From positions 1 through 10,466 of the forward strand of contig SKJD01000194.1 in assembly GCA_007116095.1 (NCBI GenBank): DNA of 10,466 nt. The letters run 5' to 3'. The translations under genes and the position numbers were made by a program. The notes beneath the pieces were generated by a model. The model was given only the letters and a program-made list of their open reading frames with translations. It did not search any database and was not told the DNA's origin. Origin of the DNA: Candidatus Hydrogenedentota bacterium. Its GTDB lineage: Bacteria > Hydrogenedentota > Hydrogenedentia > Hydrogenedentales > SCBR16-9. Positions 1 through 6,675 of this stretch are shown here, one piece after another (within the stretch, counting starts at the first letter, position 1; the number at the start of each line of letters is the position of its first letter).

Positions 1-897
1 AACCACATCCTGAACAACTGCATTGGCGATCACGAAAGCATTGTGCCGATTGATCGGATCGTCACGACGACAGCTTTCTATTACTACAACACCGTGCTGA
101 TGGCGCGCCTGGCGGACATCCTGGGCAAGACGGAGGACAAGGCCTATTACGAGGCGCTGGGCGAAGAAATCCGGCAAGCCTTCAATGACACCTTCCTGGA
201 CGCCGAAAGCGGCGCCTATGGGGAAGGCACGCAGGCCAACCAGGCCTTCGCCCTCTTCTTTGACTTGGTCCCCGAAGCACACCATGATCGCGTGTTGACG
301 CATCTGCTGCGGGACATCAAAGAGAACCACGACGGCAAACTCAGCACGGGCATCTTCGGCACGAAGTACATGCTGCACGCCCTGGTGGACAACGGCCATC
401 CCGAGGTCGCCTACAACATCATCAACCACCGGGAGCATCCCGGCTGGGGCTACATGATTGAGAACGGCGCCACCACGCTGTGGGAACACTGGGCCTACAG
501 CGACAACACCTTCTCGCACAACCACCCCATGTTCGGCTCGGTTAGCGAATGGTTCTTCCGGGTGCTGCTGGGAATCCAGCCCAACGAAGACGCCGTGGCC
601 TTTGACCAGGTTACAATCTGTCCGTACATCCCCGAGGACATGGACTGGGCGCGGGGCAGCTACAACAGCATCCGTGGGCCCATCGCCGTGGACTGGAGCA
701 AGTCGGGCGAGACACTTCGCTTGGAAGTACAGGTGCCGGTGGGCGTACAGGCTGAGATTCACGTGCCCCATGCCCCGGGCGCTGCCGTAACCTTGCGCAC
801 TCCCGAGGAAGGCGTCCAACCCGGCAAGAAGAGCGATACCGCGACCATCTACCAGGTCGGCTCCGGCACGCACCTCTTCACGGTCAGCCAGGGATAA
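1..897 (+). CDS. alpha-L-rhamnosidase (GH78), C-terminal part, 5' end outside window
   Basis: The reading frame is open from base 1 to the TAA at 895-897, so this is the last 298 codons of a larger gene. It matches the end of the glycoside hydrolase family 78 (alpha/alpha)6 catalytic domain followed by the C-terminal beta-sandwich (roughly the last 95 residues). Visible family landmarks are the GDHE near the window edge, the TTTAFYYYN helix, GTKYMLHAL, and HPGWGYMIENGATTLWEHW. The Glu of GATTLWE (codon at 484-486) corresponds to the residue described as the catalytic base in GH78 structures. GSVSEWFFRVLLGI closes the barrel. The enzyme would release terminal L-rhamnose from plant glycosides, pectin or bacterial polysaccharides. 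Whether it is secreted cannot be judged without the N-terminus. A strong terminator follows 36 nt downstream, so it probably ends its transcription unit. Confidence 0.93.
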   Translation, partial: NHILNNCIGDHESIVPIDRIVTTTAFYYYNTVLMARLADILGKTEDKAYYEALGEEIRQAFNDTFLDAESGAYGEGTQANQAFALFFDLVPEAHHDRVLTHLLRDIKENHDGKLSTGIFGTKYMLHALVDNGHPEVAYNIINHREHPGWGYMIENGATTLWEHWAYSDNTFSHNHPMFGSVSEWFFRVLLGIQPNEDAVAFDQVTICPYIPEDMDWARGSYNSIRGPIAVDWSKSGETLRLEVQVPVGVQAEIHVPHAPGAAVTLRTPEEGVQPGKKSDTATIYQVGSGTHLFTVSQG

Positions 898-932
898 GAG
901 CCCGCCATTCACAACGTCCATAGACGAAATCA

Positions 933-971
933 CGCCGTCCCTGCGTCATCATGCGGGGGCGGCGTTTTTCT
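933..971 (+). terminator. Rho-independent terminator after the rhamnosidase gene
   Basis: A 12-bp stem pairs 933-944 with 953-964, every position paired if two G-U wobbles are allowed. The 8-nt loop is 945-952, and T5 follows directly at 965-969 (TTTTTC). The geometry is textbook and it lies just after the rhamnosidase stop. It separates that gene from the hypothetical gene starting at 1161. Confidence 0.9.
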
Positions 972-1160
972 TCGGGTGCGATTCGCGGCATTGCCCTCCA
1001 TTTCAGGTCTGTGCCATACTTCATGATTCATGCAAAGATGTCCGTCATCGCCCAGGCTCCCATACCCGGCGCTCCCGGCACATCGGAAACCATATGTAAA
1101 ACAGCAAACAAAAACTCAGGGTGCGCCAGTGGGCGCTCAAGCGAAGTGGAAAAAATTATC

Positions 1161-2153
1161 GTGAAACGTGGATGCCTTTTAATCATTCTGGGAATTCTCA
1201 CCATCCTGATTGTTGTGGCAGGTATCAGCCTGTACGCCGCCAACCGGCAAATCGGGTTGTTCCCCGCGCAGACCATATCGCATGAGCAGGTGGCCTCGCC
1301 CGAAACCCGTTTTCGTCTGGTCATCCGCCCGGATCACTTGGGCAATATACTCCTGCCATTCCTCCCGGACGCCTCGGAGTTCCCAGCCTGGTTGCCGCTC
1401 GATCCAGAGAATACCCTGGCCCTCATGCTGCCGCACGAAATCGCTTTGCTTTCCCATGCCGATTTTCAAGGCGGCCACATCAAACTTACCTTTTTTGTGA
1501 ACGAGCGGCGGGGCGGTCCGGTCTTCTTCTCTCTGGTGCGGGATGCAAACCTGGACATCGATTTGAAGGGCTTTTCCTGGAATTCCGTTCCCTTCACCTA
1601 CCCCCAACGGGGCATGTTGCTGGGCTTTGCGGGACTCGATATACCGGACGATGTGGAGTTCTTCCTGCTCGATCGATGGTCTCACGCCCTTCCAGACACC
1701 CCGCTGACAGTCGCGGACGGCCACCTGCTCTCGGGAGTCCTCGACAACCGGAACGGCGAGTTGCTCACCATGCTGCTGACGATGATCGAAGCCAACGAAG
1801 GTGACTGGCAGACCACCCTGGAAGACCCACGAATGGAAACCTTCATGGAGGTGCTGGTGGATATTTTTTCCCTGCACCTGCATGCCGACCTGGTGGATGA
1901 GGATACCCTGTCGGCCCAGTTGCGCGTCGAGGCCGATCCCCAAATCCAGCCCGAACTCACCTTCCTAAGCAACATCGTGCTCCTGCCCCTGCTGCGCAAC
2001 TATGTACAGACCGAATTGCTCCTGGACCTCAGCGGCGAAGCCGTCTGGGACGACAGCCAGGAAGCCCTGCTCATCAACGCCGAAATCACCGGCCTCGAAA
2101 GCTGGATAACCGCCCTCGCCAAAGGCGAAACACCAACACCCGTGGCGGAATAA
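1161..2153 (+). CDS. hypothetical membrane-anchored protein, 330 aa
   Basis: I do not recognise the family. From the GTG at 1161 the protein starts with KRGC and a hydrophobic stretch (about residues 5-25, LLIILGILTILIVVAGISLY) that looks like a signal anchor or uncleaved signal peptide. About 300 residues without further obvious membrane segments follow, so a single-pass protein with a large extracytoplasmic domain is likely. The body is rich in Leu, Asp and Glu and has alternating beta-like hydrophobic stretches, with no catalytic motif or cysteine cluster visible. The open frame extends upstream to 951, but that part runs through the terminator stem and reads as non-coding, so the GTG directly before the hydrophobic segment was chosen. 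The Shine-Dalgarno is weak (GTGGA around 1146-1150). GC-rich codon use matches the resident genome. It ends 43 nt before the ATPase gene, whose composition is quite different. Confidence 0.72.
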   Translation: MKRGCLLIILGILTILIVVAGISLYAANRQIGLFPAQTISHEQVASPETRFRLVIRPDHLGNILLPFLPDASEFPAWLPLDPENTLALMLPHEIALLSHADFQGGHIKLTFFVNERRGGPVFFSLVRDANLDIDLKGFSWNSVPFTYPQRGMLLGFAGLDIPDDVEFFLLDRWSHALPDTPLTVADGHLLSGVLDNRNGELLTMLLTMIEANEGDWQTTLEDPRMETFMEVLVDIFSLHLHADLVDEDTLSAQLRVEADPQIQPELTFLSNIVLLPLLRNYVQTELLLDLSGEAVWDDSQEALLINAEITGLESWITALAKGETPTPVAE

Positions 2154-2196
2154 ACATAATTAATGTACATATGCTAAAAACCAATAGAGCTTTAAT

Positions 2197-3603
2197 ATGA
2201 AAGTAACCGTAAAAAACCTGGGAACCATCAAACAAGCTGATGTCACCATTGGCGACTTGACTATTATATGTGGACAAAACAATACAGGAAAGTCCTATGT
2301 AACTCATGCCACTTATGGTTTCTTTGATTACCTACTGTCTAATGCTTCCTTTCCTGTTGATGGCCATATCATTGAAACACTATTGGAGGAAGGCGCAGTA
2401 CAGCTACCACTCCAACCATATCAAGCGGATCTGGCATTGCATATAGACAATGCTGCCAAGAATTATTCGGAAATGCTCTTCCAGGTCTTCGCCAGTAATG
2501 AAAAGCTGTTTCAAGAATCGGAATTGATATTTGATTTGGACAATACGGGGGATACATCTTTTTCACAGGTACAGCTAACTATTGGTTCTGCCAAAAAAAG
2601 CGTTTTGAAAATCCAGTCATCCCCGGACAATATGACATTGGATATCAGTTTAATCGTTGATAAATCGAGTGATGATATACCACCTCGTCATATTATTGAA
2701 AACATGATCAGTGATAGTATCACCAAGGCAGTTTTGAACAAGTTAATTCCAAAACCCTTTTTGGCCAGCGCGGAACGCACCGGGGCGGCCATATTTCAAA
2801 AGGAACTGGACTTCACGCGCAATCGGCTGGTAGAAATGCTTGGAGACAAATCGAGCAAGATCAGTCTCGTACAACTTTTAGGGAAGTTCAGTGGTGAATA
2901 CCCCCTGGCCGTTCGCAGGAACGTGGACTTCATACGAGAAATACCACATATAACGAACCGGGAAAGCTATATCAGCAAGCATCACCCAGAGCTGCTTACT
3001 TCGTTCCAAGATATTATCGGTGGTGAATACAAGGTGAGCAGGGACGGTGAGGTGCAATTTATACCCGCATCCAACAAACGCATCCGGCTTTCCATGGTCG
3101 AGAGTTCCAGCGCCGTACGATCTTTGCTGGATATCGGATTCTACCTCCGCCATGAAGCCGAGCCAGGTGATCTGCTCATGGTCGATGAACCCGAGCTTAA
3201 TCTGCACCCGGAGAACCAACGTCGTATCGCACGTTTATTCGCCCGCCTCGTAAATATTGGCATCCGGGTGTTCATTACAACACACAGCGATTACATAATC
3301 AAGGAGCTGAACACGCTAATCATGCTGAATCAGCAAGACGAATACCTTGAAACCATAGCGAAACAAGAAAACTATCTGCGGGAAGAGCTTCTTGATGCGG
3401 AAAAGCTACGAGTATATATCGCAAAAGATGATCTAATACTTGTTGATGGCATGACAAGGAAAACACGCTGCGGTACGCTTGTGCCCGCAGACATAGATAC
3501 TAAACTCGGCATTGAGGCACCCAGTTTTGATAAGACTATTGAGGAAATGAATCGAATCCAAGAAGAAATTGTCTGGGGAGTATCGGCAGATGCAGGACTT
3601 TGA
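2197..3603 (+). CDS. ABC-type AAA ATPase (AAA_15/AAA_21-like), 468 aa
   Basis: The start is MKVTVKNLGTIKQADVTIGDLTIICG, the N-terminal strand pair typical of RecF/OLD-like ABC ATPases. Walker A is GQNNTGKS (26-33), a degenerate ABC signature is ESSSAVRSL (302-310), Walker B is LLMVDEPE (326-333) with D330 and the catalytic E331, the D-loop region is LNLHPENQRR, and the switch histidine lies in TTHSD (H363). SAERTGAAIF (191-200) is a block I recall from stand-alone ATPases of this class. The insertion between Walker A and the signature is only about 270 residues with no long SMC/Rad50 coiled coil. No TOPRIM domain follows, so it is not a classic OLD nuclease. The C-terminal 85 residues are unassigned. 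Its last 14 nt overlap the next gene, a putative nuclease, so the two are presumably translated together. The Shine-Dalgarno is poor (GAG about 9 nt upstream). Base composition is AT-richer than the flanks, suggesting horizontal acquisition. Confidence 0.9.
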   Translation: MKVTVKNLGTIKQADVTIGDLTIICGQNNTGKSYVTHATYGFFDYLLSNASFPVDGHIIETLLEEGAVQLPLQPYQADLALHIDNAAKNYSEMLFQVFASNEKLFQESELIFDLDNTGDTSFSQVQLTIGSAKKSVLKIQSSPDNMTLDISLIVDKSSDDIPPRHIIENMISDSITKAVLNKLIPKPFLASAERTGAAIFQKELDFTRNRLVEMLGDKSSKISLVQLLGKFSGEYPLAVRRNVDFIREIPHITNRESYISKHHPELLTSFQDIIGGEYKVSRDGEVQFIPASNKRIRLSMVESSSAVRSLLDIGFYLRHEAEPGDLLMVDEPELNLHPENQRRIARLFARLVNIGIRVFITTHSDYIIKELNTLIMLNQQDEYLETIAKQENYLREELLDAEKLRVYIAKDDLILVDGMTRKTRCGTLVPADIDTKLGIEAPSFDKTIEEMNRIQEEIVWGVSADAGL

Positions 3604-4138
3604 AATCCTGGAAGAGATGATGAATAAACAGGCATTGATGCCGCTACCGAAAGAATACGGTAGGTCCATTGTAATACTCGATGAGCCGCAAACGACGAAT
3701 TCTGCCGTAACGATACGAAACCTACCCGATGAAACACTGGTGATCAAAGTCGATATGTTTAATGCCCCAGACCAAATATTTAACGGACGTAAAGGAGAGT
3801 GCAAGAGAGCCGATTATGTCATTATTAGCCCAGCTCACAAATGCATTGTATATATCGAGTTGAAACGAACCAGAGACGCCTGGAATGAAATAGTCAAGCA
3901 ATTAAAAGGTGCGCAATGTTTAGTATCATACTGTAAAAACATTGGACAGACATTCTGGAATTCCCGGGAATTTATGCGTAACTACAAACAACGATTTATC
4001 AGTATTGGCCACATCGGTATCCCGAAACGTAAAACACGCATGGAAAAGCCGACCCAATCAGCTCATGATAAACCGGAAAAGGCTATGAAGATTGATTGGC
4101 CAAATTATGTCGAGTTTAATAAACTCGCCGGTAATTGA
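3590..4138 (+). CDS. putative PD-(D/E)XK-type nuclease partner of the ATPase, 182 aa
   Basis: The core reads RADYVII...CIVYIELKR: D75 on one strand, then E90-x-K92 at the end of the next, followed by a helix with IVKQLKGAQCLVSY (Q104). Asp, ExK and a Gln-bearing helix in this spacing are the hallmark of the PD-(D/E)XK nuclease fold. Length and an otherwise unfamiliar N-terminus (first 70 residues) fit a small single-domain endonuclease. The basic tail (PKRKTRMEKP, then Lys-rich) could bind nucleic acid. A TTG at 3569 would extend it by 7 residues. The ATG at 3590 is preferred because GGGGAG (3575-3580) sits 9 nt upstream. It overlaps the ATPase stop by 14 nt, which implies coupled translation and a joint function. 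The pairing resembles defence modules in which an ABC ATPase senses and licenses a nuclease. The nuclease assignment is motif-based inference; no family name is claimed. Confidence 0.72.
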   Translation: MQDFEILEEMMNKQALMPLPKEYGRSIVILDEPQTTNSAVTIRNLPDETLVIKVDMFNAPDQIFNGRKGECKRADYVIISPAHKCIVYIELKRTRDAWNEIVKQLKGAQCLVSYCKNIGQTFWNSREFMRNYKQRFISIGHIGIPKRKTRMEKPTQSAHDKPEKAMKIDWPNYVEFNKLAGN

Positions 4139-4231
4139 GGCCCGTCGGGTATCTTGAGCTATAACGCTGCCTGCCTGCTTCTTTGCATTATAGTCGGCAA
4201 TAGTAGCGCTGCACCCAAACAAATGGTGAGT

Positions 4232-4258
4232 ATTCGCGTTCATTCGCGTTCATTCGCG
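4232..4258. repeat. tandem 10-bp repeat, ATTCGCGTTC x 2.7
   Basis: Two exact copies of ATTCGCGTTC (4232-4241, 4242-4251) are followed by a partial third copy, ATTCGCG (4252-4258), before the sequence diverges. The last copies run directly into the left arm of the inverted repeat at 4247-4296. I recall related short intergenic repeats in some environmental bacterial genomes, but cannot confirm this here. Confidence 0.85.
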
Positions 4259-4296
4259 GATCGAACTGGTCTGTGAATACGACCCGCAAATGAACG
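4247..4296 (-). repeat. 17-bp inverted repeat, likely 3'-end hairpin of the transporter operon
   Basis: The left arm 4247-4263 and right arm 4280-4296 are complementary at 15 of 17 positions, with a 16-nt loop. The two mismatches (C4255/A4288 and A4260/C4283) become G-U wobbles in RNA read from the minus strand, so that transcript forms an uninterrupted 17-bp stem. It starts 12 nt beyond the transporter stop codon, consistent with a transcript-end structure. No U-tract follows, so it is not a canonical intrinsic terminator; RNA stabilisation or a mobile repeat remnant are alternatives. Confidence 0.65.
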
Positions 4297-4308
4297 TGTG
4301 TGGATGGA

Positions 4309-5535
4309 TTACAGCCCCAGAATCTCGCGGACGTTGTTGAGGACGATGCCCAGCAGTGTCAGGTAGCCCAGGGCGGCGATGCCCTGTACCCAGAGCGGGG
4401 TCGCGTATTTGCCCATGAGTTCCTTGTTGCGGGCGAGTGCGAAGATCAGGAAGCCGAGAATCGGGAACGCGACCACGGAGAGGGCCTGGGCAATCCGGAG
4501 CACCTCAGTGGGCTGACCGCCAAAGATGAGCACCACGAGCAAACCGGCCGTCATCGCCACGGTGGTCCATATTTTCACGGGCTTATGGTCCATGGCGGCG
4601 TCTTTGCCCAGGCCGTCGACCAGCAGGGTCGCCCCGATCAGCGGGTTCACGACGGTCGAAGAAAACGCGGCAAAGAAGAAGCCGAACATAAAGAGGTAAA
4701 AAGCGGCCGGTCCGGCGAAGGGTTCCAGGATATTGGCCATGTCCACCAGTCTGAAGCCGGTCTCTCCCTGGGCGCGCATAATCCCGGCGCTCGTCAACAA
4801 AATAATGATGGAAACCCCACCGAGTATACCGATGCCAAAGAGGGTATCCATGCTGGCGGTATTGATGTCCTCCGAGCTCCAGTCCTTTTCCCGCATCAGG
4901 TGCGTCTGGTAAGCGGCGGCGGCAATGGAGAAGGTGGTGGCGGCGATACCCAGCGCCAGCAGTAGCGGGGGGGTATTGATACCGTCACTCTCCGGAAAAC
5001 GCGGCACAAAGCCGCCGAGCATCGCGCTGAAATCGACGCCAACGGTGAACAGGGTACCCACAAAAGCAAACACCATGGCCCCTACAACCAGCTTTACCAG
5101 AAACTCCAGTTTCCGATAGAGATTTGGCAGAAAGATCAGGCCCAGGGCTGGAAAAAAGAGAATGAGCGCGGTCAGGCGTGGGTCCATCCCCAGAAGCAGC
5201 TCGCCGCACATACCCAGGGCGGCGCTGTTGCTCGCCTGGAAGGCCAGAATGGCGAGGAAGCCGGTGATGCCGCCCAAAACAGAAAGCGTCTTGCCATACT
5301 GCTTGCGGGTCACTTCAAAAAGGGTTTGACGGGTGATCAGGCCGATACGCGCCGCCATCCAGGTGTAGGTGATCATGAATATCGTGGTCATCACCGGCAC
5401 CCAGAGCAAACCATAGCCGTAGGCGCTGCCTGCATTGGTGCTCAGCGTGATACTGCCCGGTCCCAAGACCACGGCGGCCAGTACAAGCGCCGGTCCGATT
5501 TTCTTCAGTCGCATCCAAAAGGTATCTGTATCCAT
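4309..5535 (-). CDS. Nramp-family (LeuT-fold) transporter lacking canonical metal-binding motifs, 408 aa
   Basis: A very hydrophobic protein with about 11 membrane segments, starting with GPALVLAAVVLGPGSITLSTNAG, the Nramp TM1 region. Classical Nramp proteins have DPGN in TM1 (metal-binding Asp and Asn) and MPH in TM6 (metal-binding Met). Here TM1 reads LGPGS (24-28), with Gly and Ser in those places. The TM6 region reads TTFSIAAAAYQTHLM (about 200-214), with no Met-Pro-His. So the fold is that of the Nramp superfamily, but Mn/Fe transport is doubtful and the real substrate is unknown. The start is well supported by AAGGGGAG with 7 nt spacing. It lies 69 nt downstream of the lyase gene on the same strand, so it is probably the last gene of a three-gene operon and may import the compound processed by the other two products. 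Confidence 0.88.
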   Translation of the reverse strand: MDTDTFWMRLKKIGPALVLAAVVLGPGSITLSTNAGSAYGYGLLWVPVMTTIFMITYTWMAARIGLITRQTLFEVTRKQYGKTLSVLGGITGFLAILAFQASNSAALGMCGELLLGMDPRLTALILFFPALGLIFLPNLYRKLEFLVKLVVGAMVFAFVGTLFTVGVDFSAMLGGFVPRFPESDGINTPPLLLALGIAATTFSIAAAAYQTHLMREKDWSSEDINTASMDTLFGIGILGGVSIIILLTSAGIMRAQGETGFRLVDMANILEPFAGPAAFYLFMFGFFFAAFSSTVVNPLIGATLLVDGLGKDAAMDHKPVKIWTTVAMTAGLLVVLIFGGQPTEVLRIAQALSVVAFPILGFLIFALARNKELMGKYATPLWVQGIAALGYLTLLGIVLNNVREILGL

Positions 5536-5604
5536 GCTTCACTCCCCTTCCTGCTTCCCATCCCTTCGGACAGGTTAATCCAGCAACCTATTCACCCTGT
5601 AATC

Positions 5605-6675
5605 TCATTGCAACCAGGCATCCAGGTGGGCCTGCACAAAAACGTCATCCTGCAAATCCGGATAAGCGGCGATCACCCGATCGATTTCCGCCATTTGGCC
5701 CGGAGAGAGTTCCTCCTCCGGTTCAAGACACCAGCGCCCTGACAAAAGCCCCTGACGCCGCAGCACCTCATGAATCCCCGGAATACAGCCAGCAAAACCG
5801 TGCGCCGGATCAAAGAGCGCGGCGTTGGCGTCGGTAATCTGGGCGGCGCGGGTCAGCATTTCCGCTGGAACCGGCTGTGTTTCCCGCGTCAGCGCGTGAA
5901 TCTCCGCTAGCAGGGCCACGGCCTTCGAGGTCCACACCGCCCAATGCCCCAGGAGCCCGCCGGTGATGCGTAACCCATCATACGGAAAACGGGTCAGCAA
6001 ATCCATGACGATGGTGTCGTCGTTCCCGGTATACAAGGCAATCTCCCCGCCACGGCCCGAGTCTGCCAGGCCACGGACAACGTCCAGGGTCTGGTAGCGA
6101 TTGAACGGCGCGATTTTAACCCCGACCACGTTGGGGATGGCGGCAAAGTCGCGCCAAAAAGCATAGTCCAGCACCGGACCGCCCAAGGTAGGTTGCAGGT
6201 AAAAGCCGAAGACTGGCAGCACTTCCGCCACGGCATACACATGCGCGATCAGCGCTTCGCGTCCGGCCCCAGCCATGGCCTTGAGACTCAGGAGAACACA
6301 GTCATAGCCCAAGTCCCGCGCCAGCGCCGCTTCTTTCACGGCCTGCTCCGTCGCGCCCACCACCCCGGCCACCAGGACTGGCCGATCGCCTGTATCTTCG
6401 GTGTGGCGTTGCGCTTCCTCCACCGCCAGCTCCAGAACCGGGGGGTAGAGGCCGACTTTCGGGTCGTGTATGGCGAATTGCGTCGTATGCACGCCGACAG
6501 CCAGCCCACCAGCCCCGGAAGCCAGGTAATAGCGCGACAAGGCCCGCTGATGGCGCTCGTCCAGACGGCGTTCTTCTGTTAACGCCAGGGGATGCGCAGG
6601 GATCACCATGCCCGGCAGCAACAATGTCCGCAACGCATCCAGCGATCGTTTGGGTAATATCTCAGAACTTGCCAT
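5605..6675 (-). CDS. DapA-superfamily (dihydrodipicolinate synthase-like) lyase/aldolase, 356 aa
   Basis: A TIM-barrel class I aldolase of the DHDPS/NAL superfamily. GVHTTQFAI (61-69) occupies the place of the phosphate/carboxylate-binding GTTGE loop, Y159 in GFYLQP matches the catalytic Tyr of YYNVP, and K187 in VGVKIAPF is the Schiff-base lysine. ALYTGNDD (213-220) and LRITGGLLGHW (235-245) are the usual later strands. At 356 residues it is longer than the typical ~300, mainly through a C-terminal helical extension rich in Glu. True DapA is unlikely given the altered motifs; cleavage or dehydration of a sugar acid or related oxo-acid is more plausible, substrate unknown. The ATG at 6675 is chosen over longer in-frame starts because GAGGTG lies 4 nt upstream. 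It overlaps the end of the epimerase-like gene by 14 nt, implying coupled translation. Confidence 0.85.
   Translation of the reverse strand: MASSEILPKRSLDALRTLLLPGMVIPAHPLALTEERRLDERHQRALSRYYLASGAGGLAVGVHTTQFAIHDPKVGLYPPVLELAVEEAQRHTEDTGDRPVLVAGVVGATEQAVKEAALARDLGYDCVLLSLKAMAGAGREALIAHVYAVAEVLPVFGFYLQPTLGGPVLDYAFWRDFAAIPNVVGVKIAPFNRYQTLDVVRGLADSGRGGEIALYTGNDDTIVMDLLTRFPYDGLRITGGLLGHWAVWTSKAVALLAEIHALTRETQPVPAEMLTRAAQITDANAALFDPAHGFAGCIPGIHEVLRRQGLLSGRWCLEPEEELSPGQMAEIDRVIAAYPDLQDDVFVQAHLDAWLQ

Larger units (their letters stand above)
4139..4308. other. convergent intergenic region with repeats and a hairpin
   Basis: These 170 nt lie between the nuclease stop and the transporter stop on the other strand. 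They contain no gene I can support. They hold the 10-bp tandem repeats and the inverted repeat listed separately, and no T-tract terminator on either strand. Confidence 0.7.

Noticed and set aside
951..1160. Upstream extension of the hypothetical gene (in-frame ATG at 951)
   Set aside because: It begins inside the terminator hairpin, lacks a Shine-Dalgarno and reads as non-coding; the hydrophobic anchor starts right after the GTG at 1161.
1179..1943. 254-codon open frame on the minus strand
   Set aside because: Antisense to the hypothetical gene, with low-complexity His/Gln/Arg-rich composition and no recognisable domain.
2197..3603. OLD-family nuclease, Septu PtuA or Lamassu LmuB
   Set aside because: No TOPRIM domain, no long coiled coil, and the partner is not an HNH protein.
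4232..4296. CRISPR-like array
   Set aside because: Repeat units are 10 bp with no spacers and only 2.7 copies.
4300..4965. 221-codon open frame on the plus strand
   Set aside because: It is the mirror of the transporter gene; the Gln/Glu/His/Gly-rich product is typical of an antisense reading of membrane-protein codons.
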